Source: Rothia sp. (in: high G+C Gram-positive bacteria) (lineage in GTDB: Bacteria > Actinomycetota > Actinomycetes > Actinomycetales > Micrococcaceae). Taken from it: 64,000 bases of DNA. The stretch is taken from the NCBI GenBank assembly GCA_030524105.1, contig JAUNHE010000003.1, positions 124,001 through 188,000 of the forward strand, read 5' to 3'. Shown here one piece after another: positions 25,864 through 34,226 of this stretch (its first letter is position 1; every line of letters begins with the position of its first letter). The position numbers and the translations under genes are program-made. The notes below the pieces were generated by a model that worked only from the letters and a program-made list of their open reading frames with translations, was not told the DNA's origin and did not search any database.

Positions 25864-25889
25864 ATTAATTGTTAAGTGAGGTGAATCCT

Positions 25890-25988
25890 ATGGGTTCAGT
25901 TATCAAAAAGCGTCGCAAGCGCATGTCGAAAAAAAAGCACCGCAAGTTGCTTCGGAAGACCCGGCACCAGCGTCGTAACAAGAAGTAA
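25890..25988 (+). CDS. 30S ribosomal protein bS22 (AURKAIP1/COX24 domain)
   Basis: A 32-residue, extremely basic protein, [20 protein letters not shown] followed by [12 protein letters not shown]. This matches the actinobacterial AURKAIP1/COX24-domain peptide identified structurally as bS22 in mycobacterial ribosomes (Rv0500B in M. tuberculosis, near proC). ATG 25890 has GAGGTG about eight bases upstream. A terminator follows directly. It is easily missed because of its size. Confidence 0.9.
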   Translation: MGSVIKKRRKRMSKKKHRKLLRKTRHQRRNKK

Positions 25989-26006
25989 ATTCTTGAGTAT
26001 ATCAAC

Positions 26007-26046
26007 GAGCCCCGAGCCCAGTAGTATGGGTACGGGGCTCGATGTT
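26007..26046 (+). terminator. Terminator after bS22
   Basis: GAGCCCCG (26007-26014) pairs with CGGGGCTC (26033-26040) and is followed by GATGTTTT. It lies 18 bp after the bS22 stop, supporting a short monocistronic transcript. Confidence 0.75.
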
Positions 26047-26064
26047 TTAGCTAAACTGGTAGTT

Positions 26065-26352
26065 ATGGCTGTAGAACAGAAAAAACCGGATCTTAAACTC
26101 CTGACCAAGACAGGCTGCCACCTGTGTCAGGACGCCCGCCAGGTGCTTGACCGGGTAACGGCAGAGTGCTCGCTGGATTACCGGGAGCTTGATATTGATC
26201 AGGATCCTCTGCTGCAAGCCCGCTATAAGAACGAAATTCCGGTTGTTCTCTTAGAGGACCGAGTAGTAGATTTTTGGCAGATTAATCCCAAACGTCTACG
26301 TAAGGTGCTGTTGGCCTGGCAGCACAAAAACCGGGAAGCTGGGAATGTATAA
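26065..26352 (+). CDS. Glutaredoxin-family thiol protein
   Basis: 95 residues with the redox motif CHLC (KTGCHLCQDARQVLDRV) and the cis-proline segment NEIPVVLLEDRVV, i.e. the glutaredoxin-like DUF836-type thioredoxin fold found near bS22 in Actinobacteria (compare Rv0508). I choose ATG 26065 because the upstream terminator hairpin occupies any longer frame. A TAAACT hexamer ends seven bases before this ATG, consistent with a leaderless transcript. The partner protein is unknown. Confidence 0.85.
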   Translation: MAVEQKKPDLKLLTKTGCHLCQDARQVLDRVTAECSLDYRELDIDQDPLLQARYKNEIPVVLLEDRVVDFWQINPKRLRKVLLAWQHKNREAGNV

Positions 26353-26374
26353 GCTAATTTGAGAGACTGGAACA

Positions 26375-27058
26375 ATGACTTCATCTGCAATGGTAAAAGT
26401 GCACCTCATGCGCCACGGGGAAGTAGAAAACCCACAGCGCATTGTCTACGGGAGGCTACCTCATTTTCACCTAAGCCAGCGTGGCCAGCATATGGTCCAG
26501 CTCAGCGCCCAAACCTTTAAAGACTGGGCGGATGGGGGCGCTCAACTGGTTTACCTAGCCTGTTCACCCCTGACGCGAACCAGGGAGTCAGCCCAGCCCA
26601 TCAGCCAGGCTTTGGACCTGCAAGCCCAGCCAGATCCGCGGCTGATCGAAGCAGCTAATCATTTTGAAGGTCTACATGTGGACGCCGGCCAGCTGCTGCG
26701 CCAGCCTAGGCACTGGGCTAAACTTTACAACCCGCTGCGCCCTTCCTGGGGGGAACCCTACCGGGAACAAGTTGAGCGTATGGTGCAGGCAATCCGATCG
26801 GCAGCCCAGCAGGCCTACCGGTTAGCTGGGCCTGGCGCAGAGGCTATCTTGGTTTCGCATCAGCTGCCTATTTGGTTAGCCCGCCTGAGCGCTCAGGGCC
26901 GCTTTCTACCGCATGACCCGCGCAGTAGAGAATGTAACCTAGCCTCGATCACAAGCTTTGAATTTACTGAGCTGGATGGCCAGACTCGGCCCACGATCTC
27001 CTACTGCGAGCCGGCAGCTAGCCTTTACTCAGGAGTTATTCAACTTCCTGGATCCTAA
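26375..27058 (+). CDS. Histidine phosphatase (phosphoglycerate mutase-like)
   Basis: 227 residues. The catalytic RHG motif is in HLMRHGEVENPQRIVYGRLP, with a second arginine at SPLTRTRESAQ and the late histidine in LVSHQLPIWLAR. This branch-1 acid phosphatase family is broad; in this gene context (just before tlpA/ccdA/resB) it is conserved in Actinobacteria (compare Rv0525), but its substrate is not known. The stop is close to the tlpA start, suggesting one operon through ccsB. Confidence 0.85.
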   Translation: MTSSAMVKVHLMRHGEVENPQRIVYGRLPHFHLSQRGQHMVQLSAQTFKDWADGGAQLVYLACSPLTRTRESAQPISQALDLQAQPDPRLIEAANHFEGLHVDAGQLLRQPRHWAKLYNPLRPSWGEPYREQVERMVQAIRSAAQQAYRLAGPGAEAILVSHQLPIWLARLSAQGRFLPHDPRSRECNLASITSFEFTELDGQTRPTISYCEPAASLYSGVIQLPGS

Positions 27059-27091
27059 ACTTTGTACCTGCCTATCCACCGAAAGGTCTCT

Positions 27092-27715
27092 ATGCCTGAA
27101 CCTGAATCAAGACCGGCTCTTTGGTCTAGACTTTCGCGCCAACAGTTCTTTTTACTGACGGGCCTAGCCAGTCTAGGCCTGCTAACGGGGTGTTCGGATT
27201 CTGGAGACTCCTTAGCCCAGCAGGCCGATGAGGCCGACTCTAAGGGCTACATCGCCGGAGACGGTTCTGTCAGCGAATACAGCCAAGACCAGCGTAGCCA
27301 GCCGGTTAGCTTTAGCGGAACCCTCTTTGATGGTTCCAGTCTTGACGCCCAGTCCTTGCGGGGTAAACCGGTTTTACTGAACTTCTGGTACGCCGGCTGT
27401 GCCCCCTGCCGGGCAGAAGCGCCAGACCTAGTAGAGCTCTACCAAAAATACGGTAGCCAGGTAGCCTTCTACGGAGTTAACGTTCGTGATGAGGCCGGAA
27501 CCGCCCAAGCTTTTGAACGCACCTTCAAGGTGGAGTACCCCAGTTTTAAAGATAGTGACGGCAGCGTCCTCTACGGGCTTTCCTCCTTTGTGCCGGCCCA
27601 GGCCGTACCCACCACCCTGCTGCTAGACAAAGAGGGCAGGGTTGCTGCCAGAATTCTGGGCCAGATTGATCCTTCCATTCTTAAGACCATTCTCGAAGAG
27701 CAGATCCGTGCATAG
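27092..27715 (+). CDS. TlpA/ResA-like lipoprotein thiol-disulfide reductase
   Basis: 207 residues. The N-terminal signal has the lipobox LLTGC (FLLTGLASLGLLTGCSDSG), so it is a membrane-anchored lipoprotein facing out. The thioredoxin-fold domain carries WYAGCAPCRAEAP (CAPC active site). It presumably reduces apocytochrome c heme-binding cysteines. ATG 27092 has GAAAGG five bases upstream; earlier in-frame starts give a non-signal N-terminus. It overlaps the ccdA start. Confidence 0.92.
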   Translation: MPEPESRPALWSRLSRQQFFLLTGLASLGLLTGCSDSGDSLAQQADEADSKGYIAGDGSVSEYSQDQRSQPVSFSGTLFDGSSLDAQSLRGKPVLLNFWYAGCAPCRAEAPDLVELYQKYGSQVAFYGVNVRDEAGTAQAFERTFKVEYPSFKDSDGSVLYGLSSFVPAQAVPTTLLLDKEGRVAARILGQIDPSILKTILEEQIRA

Positions 27716-28451
27716 CATTGGTGAGATTGTTAGCAGCGGTTCCCTGTGGCTTTCCCTTCCGCTGGCAGCCCTGGCCGGACTAGTCTCCTTTGCCTCTCCC
27801 TGTGTCCTGCCGCTTGTACCGGGTTATCTGGGCTACGTTACGGGTTTGTCCAGCGCACCGGAAAGAAGAACTAGCCGTACCCTACTAGGGATTGCACTCT
27901 TTGTGCTGGGATTTACCTTTATCTTTGTTCTCATGAGCGTAGTGCTGGCCCAGCTAGGCGCCTCTGCCTGGCTGCGAGGCCAAAGCTGGGTGCAGCTAGT
28001 GCTGGGTTTGCTGGTGCTAGCCCTGGGCCTGGTCTTCATGGGACGCTTCTCCTGGCTACAGCGGGAACAAAAAATACACGCCAGGCCAGCACCGGGACTC
28101 TGGGGAGCGCCGATCCTAGGAATTACCTTTGGCCTAGGCTGGGCTCCCTGTATTGGGCCTACCTTTGCTGCGGTGCAGGCTCTGGTCTACCTAGAGGGGG
28201 CAAGCAGCACCAAAGCAATCGTACTCACCTCAGCCTACTGCCTAGGTTTGGGGCTGCCCTTCATGCTGCTGGCCCTGGCAATTTCACGGGGGGCCGGCCG
28301 CTTACGCTGGGTCAAGGAGCACCAGCAGCTGCTGCAAAAAACAGGAGGCCTGATCTTGATCCTCATTGGTCTTTTGCTAGCTACCGGAGCCTGGAACTCC
28401 ATCATCTCCTGGGTCCAGGCCACCCTGCCGACCTACCAACTACCCATCTAA
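27708..28451 (+). CDS. ccdA: Cytochrome c biogenesis protein CcdA
   Basis: 247 residues, six predicted membrane helices. It has the paired cysteine motifs FASPCVLPLVPGYLGYVTGL and LGWAPCIGPTFAAVQ that carry electrons from cytoplasmic thioredoxin across the membrane to TlpA/ResA. I choose GTG 27708, overlapping the tlpA stop by eight bases with GAAGAG upstream. An ATG at 27642 lies inside tlpA without a ribosome site. Confidence 0.93.
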   Translation: MHSIGEIVSSGSLWLSLPLAALAGLVSFASPCVLPLVPGYLGYVTGLSSAPERRTSRTLLGIALFVLGFTFIFVLMSVVLAQLGASAWLRGQSWVQLVLGLLVLALGLVFMGRFSWLQREQKIHARPAPGLWGAPILGITFGLGWAPCIGPTFAAVQALVYLEGASSTKAIVLTSAYCLGLGLPFMLLALAISRGAGRLRWVKEHQQLLQKTGGLILILIGLLLATGAWNSIISWVQATLPTYQLPI

Positions 28452-28470
28452 GAAACTAGGATTGATCACA

Positions 28471-30081
28471 GTGGCAAGCCATACCAAGAATGCCCCCGCC
28501 TTAGGGTTTGTCGGCATGCTCCGTTGGGCCTGGACGCAGCTCACCAAAATGAATACGGCACTTTTTCTGCTGCTGCTGCTGGCAGTCGCAGCGGTCCCGG
28601 GTTCAATCTTTCCCCAGCGCATTCAAGACCCTAGTAAGGTGAGCGACTACATTGAAGCTCACCCCACCTGGGGTCCGCTTGCAGATAAACTGCAGCTTTT
28701 TGATGTTTTTAGCTCAGTCTGGTTTGCCGCTATCTACCTGCTCCTTTTTATTTCCCTCATCGGCTGCGTCATTCCCCGGAGCAAGCAGCATGCCCAGGCG
28801 CTCAGACGGCCCCCGGCACGGACACCCAAAAACTTAGACCGGCTACCGGTCTACCGCAGTCTCAGCATCAAGGGAGCTAAGGACCAGCTCAGCAGCCAGG
28901 ACACTCTTGCCGATGCGGCCCGCATTCTTAAAAAGCGCGGCTACCGGGTTGAAATCCGGCAAGAAGAGCAAGGCGGCTCTGTGGGAGCCGAACGCGGTTA
29001 CCTGCGCGAAATAGGTAACCTGGTCTTCCACGTAGCCATGATCGCCATTCTGCTAGGGGTTGGGATCGGCTCCCTCTACGGCTATAAGGGCCAAAAAATT
29101 TTAGTTGAAGATGAGACTTTTGTTAACTCTTTGCTGAGCTACGATTCTTTTACTCCCGGTAGTAACTACAATCCCGACTGGCTACAGCCTTTTAAAGTAA
29201 CTTTAGATCGCTTTACGGTGGAGTACGACCGGCAAGAGAACTCACCAACCTACGGTGACGACCTAGACTACACGGCAGAACTGACAGTCGATGAATCCGG
29301 CCAGCAACGCTCAGAGACCCTCAAGGTTAATGCCCCGGTTTCCTTTGCTGCCACCAACCTTTACCTGCTTGGTAACGGCTACGCCCCCATTATTAAGGTA
29401 GAAAACGCTGACGGTAGCCTGGCCTACCAAGGCCCCGTGGTTGGGCTTAGTGTTGATAATAAGTACACGTCATCGGTGGTTATTAAAGTTCCTGATGCCC
29501 AGCCGGACCAGCTGGGTTTTGTGGGCATGTTTTTGCCCACCCGGGACGAAACAGCCCTAGGGGCCCCGGTCTCTATTGACTCTGCCCCCATCAACCCCGC
29601 CCTGATCTTAGAGTCTTATCAAGGAGACCTGGGACTTGATGATGGAAGCCCCCAAAACGTCTATGTCTTAGATACGGCTAATATGACCAGGCTTAACAGC
29701 ATGGCCCAGGGCAACGGTATTGTGCTGACCCCGGAAAACAATAAGGTCACCCTGCCCGATGGACACGGCAGCATCACCTTTGAGGGTTATAAACGCTACG
29801 TCGGACTAGAGGTACAGTATGATCCAGGAAAAGGCTTGGTGCTCTGGTCCTTCATCCTTGCCTTCCTAGGCTTGATCCTTTCTCTTTTTGTACCCCGGCG
29901 ACGGGTCTGGGTGCGGGTACTTGCACAAGACACAGGTCAAGAGGAGAAAACCCTCTTGGTGGAGTACGGACTGCTAGCCCGGGGAGAAGACCCCCGCATT
30001 AACGAGGAAGCAGATAAGCTGACGGACCTCTTTGCCCAAAGCTGGGGGCTAGAATTAGGGGAAGCGTCAACAGCTTCTTAA
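28471..30081 (+). CDS. resB: ResB, cytochrome c synthesis protein
   Basis: 536 residues. ResB/Ccs1 topology: early helices (MNTALFLLLLLAVAAVPGSIFPQ, AIYLLLFISLIGCVIP), a third helix (LVFHVAMIAILLGVGIGSLYGYKG), a large extracytoplasmic domain and a final helix (VLWSFILAFLGLILSLFVP). With CcsB it forms the system II heme-delivery and ligation complex. GTG 28471 has AGGA nine bases upstream; a TTG at 28462 is the alternative. Confidence 0.92.
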   Translation: MASHTKNAPALGFVGMLRWAWTQLTKMNTALFLLLLLAVAAVPGSIFPQRIQDPSKVSDYIEAHPTWGPLADKLQLFDVFSSVWFAAIYLLLFISLIGCVIPRSKQHAQALRRPPARTPKNLDRLPVYRSLSIKGAKDQLSSQDTLADAARILKKRGYRVEIRQEEQGGSVGAERGYLREIGNLVFHVAMIAILLGVGIGSLYGYKGQKILVEDETFVNSLLSYDSFTPGSNYNPDWLQPFKVTLDRFTVEYDRQENSPTYGDDLDYTAELTVDESGQQRSETLKVNAPVSFAATNLYLLGNGYAPIIKVENADGSLAYQGPVVGLSVDNKYTSSVVIKVPDAQPDQLGFVGMFLPTRDETALGAPVSIDSAPINPALILESYQGDLGLDDGSPQNVYVLDTANMTRLNSMAQGNGIVLTPENNKVTLPDGHGSITFEGYKRYVGLEVQYDPGKGLVLWSFILAFLGLILSLFVPRRRVWVRVLAQDTGQEEKTLLVEYGLLARGEDPRINEEADKLTDLFAQSWGLELGEASTAS

Positions 30082-30119
30082 AAATTGAGCACACGATTCT
30101 CTAAGGCGTAAGGAAACGA

Positions 30120-31211
30120 ATGATAAATCAAGCGCTCGCCCAATGGAGCGACCTGTTCATGTACCTGGCAGCTATCAGCTATACCCTTGCCTTTCTCGCT
30201 TTTACCTGGGACGTTGCCTCCCATTCGCGCACTACTGCCCGCTTGGAAGGCCGGCAGGCTAGCTCAGACTCCCGGGACAAGGAACCGGTAGCAGCAACTG
30301 CTGCCAGCCATCAGGGGGCGGGATCGGTTCGTTTGGCCAGCGCTGAACAAGGCACGGGCGCTCGCGGGATGGCCTACCAGCAGACTGCCCAGGCTCAGTT
30401 AGCTGAACACGTTGCCGATCCATCGATGCGGTGGGGTAGCCGGTCAGAGCAAAGTCGCCCCGCGGCCCGGGTGGCGGTAGCCATGCTGGTTATTGGCCTA
30501 ATCATTCATGCCGGCGCTGTTCTCTGCCGCGGCCTGGCTGCTCAGCGGGTGCCCTGGGGCAATATGTATGAGTTTTGCACCACCGGGGCTTTTGTGGTTA
30601 CGCTCATTTACCTGATCACTATTATTTTTCGTGATCTACGCTTTGTGGGCATGCTGGTCAGTGGACTGGCTGTCATTATGATGTGTGCTGCTACCATTGC
30701 TTTTCCGACTCCGGTGGGGCACCTTAAGCCTGCCTTGCAGTCCTATTGGCTGGTTATTCACGTTTCTATTGCTGTTCTTGCCTCCGCTGTCTTCACCATT
30801 ACCTTTGCTATGGCTCTCTTGCAGCTTCTGCAAACCCGACGGGAGAAAGAGATCCTGGCCGGTAAGGACGGAGGTTTTGCCTTCCTCCGGCTGGTACCTT
30901 CGGCCCAGGCCTTAGAGAACTTTGCCTTCCGGCTTAATGCGGTTGGTTTTGTTCTGTGGACTTTTACCCTGGCTGCCGGGGCTATCTGGGCTGAGAAGGC
31001 CTGGGGTCGCTACTGGGGTTGGGACACTAAAGAGGTGTGGACCTTTGTTATCTGGGTAGTCTATGCCGCCTACCTGCATGCTCGGGCAACCATGGGCTGG
31101 TCAGGCCCCCGGTCTGCCTGGTTATCTATCATTGGTTACCTGTGCATTATCTTTAATTTCACGGTGATTAATATCTTCTTCTCCGGTCTGCACAGTTATT
31201 CCGGTCTTTAA
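30120..31211 (+). CDS. ccsB: CcsB/CcsA-type heme exporter and cytochrome c synthase subunit
   Basis: 363 residues with the tryptophan-rich signature WGRYWGWDTKEVWTFVIWVVYAAYLH and flanking histidines of the HemCcsA family (system II, ResC). A hydrophilic ~85-residue stretch after the first helix (SSDSRDKEPVAAT...) is an insertion often seen in Actinobacteria. ATG 30120 follows AAGGAAA. It completes the TlpA-CcdA-ResB-CcsB set. Its end overlaps the next, convergent gene by four bases. Confidence 0.93.
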   Translation: MINQALAQWSDLFMYLAAISYTLAFLAFTWDVASHSRTTARLEGRQASSDSRDKEPVAATAASHQGAGSVRLASAEQGTGARGMAYQQTAQAQLAEHVADPSMRWGSRSEQSRPAARVAVAMLVIGLIIHAGAVLCRGLAAQRVPWGNMYEFCTTGAFVVTLIYLITIIFRDLRFVGMLVSGLAVIMMCAATIAFPTPVGHLKPALQSYWLVIHVSIAVLASAVFTITFAMALLQLLQTRREKEILAGKDGGFAFLRLVPSAQALENFAFRLNAVGFVLWTFTLAAGAIWAEKAWGRYWGWDTKEVWTFVIWVVYAAYLHARATMGWSGPRSAWLSIIGYLCIIFNFTVINIFFSGLHSYSGL

Positions 31212-31603
31212 GGCTTTTCCTGGTCCTTTGGGTCAGCTTCCCCTTGATCCTCAGGGGGTTCTGTCTCCTCTTTATCCTTGGGAGACTTTTCCTGGTTCTT
31301 TTGGCTCTGGGCTTGACGTCGTGACCGAGCTTCTAAATACCGCAGGTAGTCTTCGTCGTCATCCGGTGCCTGCGGTCCGGGATGGGTGAGGACGGGGCCA
31401 AAACTTGAGATCGGTTTATGTTTACCAAAAATTAGCCACAGGAGGGCGCCGGCTAGGGGAAAGAGCACAATGGCCAGTGCCCAGAGGGGCTTGGGCAGGG
31501 CTTTAACCTGGTCCTGCTCGGTCCGCAGACAGTCGATCAGGGCATAGATAATAACCCCTAGGAGGAAGGCTGCCGTTCCGATGATTAATATTGCTCTAGC
31601 CAT
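31208..31603 (-). CDS. PLDc_N domain small membrane protein
   Basis: 131 residues. Two helices (AILIIGTAAFLLGVIIYALIDC and LWALAIVLFPLAGALLWLIFG) enclose the conserved Leu-Pro-Lys-Pro-Leu-Trp segment of the phospholipase D N-terminal (PLDc_N) domain. The ~65-residue C-terminal tail is charged and K/E/P/Q-rich (QKNQEKSPKDKEETEPPED). No catalytic PLD domain is present. The role is unknown. Confidence 0.8.
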   Translation of the reverse strand: MARAILIIGTAAFLLGVIIYALIDCLRTEQDQVKALPKPLWALAIVLFPLAGALLWLIFGKHKPISSFGPVLTHPGPQAPDDDEDYLRYLEARSRRQAQSQKNQEKSPKDKEETEPPEDQGEADPKDQEKP

Positions 31604-31727
31604 GCTTATATTTTTTCATGGATACTCCTTTTCTGGGCAGCACACTCGCTGATAGCTATAAAAGTAGCCGCGATGGCTGAGTTTTCTAGCCCAGGCAAAA
31701 GCAAGCTAATTTAGCTAGACTGGTACA

Positions 31728-32015
31728 GTGAATTTGCTGAAGTACTCCCTGCTGCGTCTGGGCCTCATGCTGGCTGTCTTTGTTCTCTGCTACTGGCTCG
31801 GTATTGGACTGATTTTTTCTGGCCTGTTTGCCATCTTGCTAGCCTTTGCCGTAGCTTATTTGGCTTTTCCTGGCCTGCACCTGGCTGCCGGGGCGGACTT
31901 ACGTAAGTTGCTGGGCAGCATCAAGGTCCGTAAGAACCGGGTGGAGGAAGAAAACCGTGAGATTGAAGACCAATACGTTGATGCACAAAGGCGTCAGGAA
32001 GGTAGCGATCTCTAA
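31728..32015 (+). CDS. DUF4229 small membrane protein
   Basis: 95 residues: MNLLKYSLLRLGLMLAVFVL opens the first of two membrane helices, and a charged cytoplasmic tail follows (RKNRVEEENREIEDQYVD). This is the arrangement of the DUF4229 family, found beside menaquinone genes in Actinobacteria. The GTG start follows a TAGACT -10-like hexamer by six bases, so the mRNA may be leaderless. No function is known. Confidence 0.8.
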   Translation: MNLLKYSLLRLGLMLAVFVLCYWLGIGLIFSGLFAILLAFAVAYLAFPGLHLAAGADLRKLLGSIKVRKNRVEEENREIEDQYVDAQRRQEGSDL

Positions 32016-32021
32016 ATCTGG

Positions 32022-32894
32022 CTAGGCTAGCAGCACAGCCAAGGTGACCAGCAGGCTGTAGGTTAAGGACAGCAGACCAGCCTGCTTGAGGACCGGGATC
32101 AGTGCCTTGCCGTCAGCACCGGAGAGGACCAGCCGAGAAGACTTAATAGCCGGAAGCAATAAGAGCAGGGTAAGGGCAAACCAGGTATTGGTTGGGATCA
32201 AGAGCGCCGTCAGGGCCAGGGCTGCCAGCAGTTCAGCGGCATAGACCTGGCGTGCTAGCCTGTCGCCCAGTCTGACTGCCAGAGTACGTTTACCAACCTG
32301 AGCGTCACTGGGAATATCCCGAATATTATTGGCCATGAGCAGGGCGCAGGAGAAGAGCCCCAGGGCTACAGCAAAGACGGTACTGGTCAGATTAATATAA
32401 CCGGCCTGGGTATAGAGGGTTCCCCAGGTTGCTACCAGGCCAAAAAAGATAAAGACAAACAGATCCCCTAAACCGCGGTAGCCGTAAGGATTCTTACCCC
32501 CGGTGTAACCCCAGGCAGCAAGCAGGGCGGCAGCGCCTAGCAGCACTAGCCAGTACTGGCCCGAAAGGGTCAGTAAAGCCGCTCCAGCCAGCATAGCTCC
32601 AGCAAAACAGCCCAAGGCGGCGTACTTTACCTTGGCCGGTTCAACAAGGCCAGAACCCACTAGCCGTAAGGGGCCCACCCGGTTTGTATCGCTACCTTTA
32701 ATGCCGTCTGAATAATCGTTGGCATAGTTGACACCGAGCTGCAAAAAGACTGCAACCAGAAGGGCTAAGCAGGCTCGAAGGGGAGAAAAACGGTCTAGGT
32801 CAAAAGCAGCGGCGGAACCAGCAATGACGGGGGCAAAGGCTAAGGGAAGCGTGCGAAGTCGAGCCCCTGCAATCCACTGAGCCGCTGTAGCCAC
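32022..32894 (-). CDS. menA: 1,4-dihydroxy-2-naphthoate polyprenyltransferase
   Basis: An integral membrane UbiA-family enzyme that attaches the polyprenyl chain to dihydroxynaphthoate. The first Asp-rich motif is NYANDYSDGIKGSDT and the second ANNIRDIPSDAQVGKRTLAVRLG. 290 residues, about eight or nine helices. The GTG start at 32894 has GAGG nine bases upstream. It is the first member of the menA-menE-menB run on this strand reading from the right. Confidence 0.93.
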   Translation of the reverse strand: MATAAQWIAGARLRTLPLAFAPVIAGSAAAFDLDRFSPLRACLALLVAVFLQLGVNYANDYSDGIKGSDTNRVGPLRLVGSGLVEPAKVKYAALGCFAGAMLAGAALLTLSGQYWLVLLGAAALLAAWGYTGGKNPYGYRGLGDLFVFIFFGLVATWGTLYTQAGYINLTSTVFAVALGLFSCALLMANNIRDIPSDAQVGKRTLAVRLGDRLARQVYAAELLAALALTALLIPTNTWFALTLLLLLPAIKSSRLVLSGADGKALIPVLKQAGLLSLTYSLLVTLAVLLA

Positions 32895-32939
32895 GATAAG
32901 GTCCTCACCTGTCGAGAATAAAGGTCGAACCCTATTGTG

Positions 32940-34193
32940 TCATATCTTAGGCTGGGTGATGCCCTGACCGGGCAAAGCGAGTAGCTCTTTGAGGGCAGCC
33001 CGGTCGGTTTTGCCGGTAGCTAAAGTTGGAAAATCCCAAAAATATTTAAGAAGCTTAGGCCGCTGCGGACTGGGTAGCCCAGCCAGGAGCTGAGCAAGGT
33101 CCTGGCTGACCTGAGTCTGGTCAGCCTCGGGGCTAAGGCAAACAGCTGCTGCCAGCAGGTTACCCCAGCGGTCATCCGCTAGGCCACAAACATAGGCCTC
33201 CTGCACCTGAGGATGGGACTCTAAAAGGCTGGCCACAGGGCCGGCAGCAATTTTTAAGCCACCAGAAATAATGACGTCATCCAGCCTGCCCAAAACCTGT
33301 AGGCGCCCGGAAGATAAACTGCCCAGATCATCGCTGCGGTACCAGCGCCGATTCTGACGGTCAACAAAAAAATGTTGTTGGCTGCCCCATTCGTCGCCGA
33401 CATAGCCTAGGGCTAGCTGTTCTCCACCTAGCCAGATCCGGCCGACAGTAGCTAGCTGTGAAGCTGGGCCGAAGGCTGGCAAGCTGGGGGTTAGCTCCTG
33501 GGCATCGAGCGGTTGGCAGGCCAGCTGAATGCCCTCCAAGGCCAGGCCATCGTAGACGCAGCCACCGGCCGTTTCGGTACTACCGTAGGTGGTCACTACC
33601 CTGATACCGGCTGCACGGGCCCGGGCCAGCAGGGACCTGCTAGCAGGAGCTCCACCCAGGAGAACAGCCTTAAAGCTCCTGAGCGCCTCCAGGCTATCCC
33701 GGTAAAACTCACCCGCTTGCAGGAGCTTGTAGAGCTGGGTTGGTACCAGAGAAAGCATTCGCTGCCGGCCCGTTAGCTGCTGGGTCTTGGCTAAAAAGTC
33801 TTGCTGACTGAAGGAGGAGCCTTCAGAGACTGAGGAAGTCAGCAGGGGGCTGGTGCCGGCATAAACAGAACGGGCTAGAACCTGTAAACCTGCAATGTAA
33901 TAGGTAGGTAAGGCTAGCAGCCACTGCGGACGGTCCAGCCCTAATCTGGCATGCAGGGCCTGCGCTGAGCTTAAAAGTGCCCGGGAACTGAGCGCGGTCT
34001 GCTTGGCTTGACCGGTTGACCCGGAGGTCTTTAAAACCAGGGCCGCTCCGGGGCCGGGTTTACCAAGGAGGGTTTCAAGCTGGCTGAGCAGCTGGGTGCT
34101 AGAGACCCGATCAGCCGGACCCAGCCTGATAGCCTGTGCAGGAATGTGCTTTGGGGCCGGGCAGGGGGTTAGCGAGGTGAAATCAAGTGTCAT
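32940..34193 (-). CDS. menE: o-succinylbenzoate-CoA ligase
   Basis: An AMP-forming ligase of 417 residues. It has the P-loop LVLKTSGSTGQAKQ, the TTYGSTETAGG adenine motif, YRSDDLG and the hinge GRLDDVIISGGLKI, with a C-terminal lysine in KTDRAAL. It activates o-succinylbenzoate with CoA before MenB. The short length is normal for actinobacterial MenE. ATG 34193. Confidence 0.92.
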   Translation of the reverse strand: MTLDFTSLTPCPAPKHIPAQAIRLGPADRVSSTQLLSQLETLLGKPGPGAALVLKTSGSTGQAKQTALSSRALLSSAQALHARLGLDRPQWLLALPTYYIAGLQVLARSVYAGTSPLLTSSVSEGSSFSQQDFLAKTQQLTGRQRMLSLVPTQLYKLLQAGEFYRDSLEALRSFKAVLLGGAPASRSLLARARAAGIRVVTTYGSTETAGGCVYDGLALEGIQLACQPLDAQELTPSLPAFGPASQLATVGRIWLGGEQLALGYVGDEWGSQQHFFVDRQNRRWYRSDDLGSLSSGRLQVLGRLDDVIISGGLKIAAGPVASLLESHPQVQEAYVCGLADDRWGNLLAAAVCLSPEADQTQVSQDLAQLLAGLPSPQRPKLLKYFWDFPTLATGKTDRAALKELLALPGQGITQPKI

Positions 34194-34226
34194 GCTTGAA
34201 CTTTTGCCCCTGGGTAAGGGGTCCTT

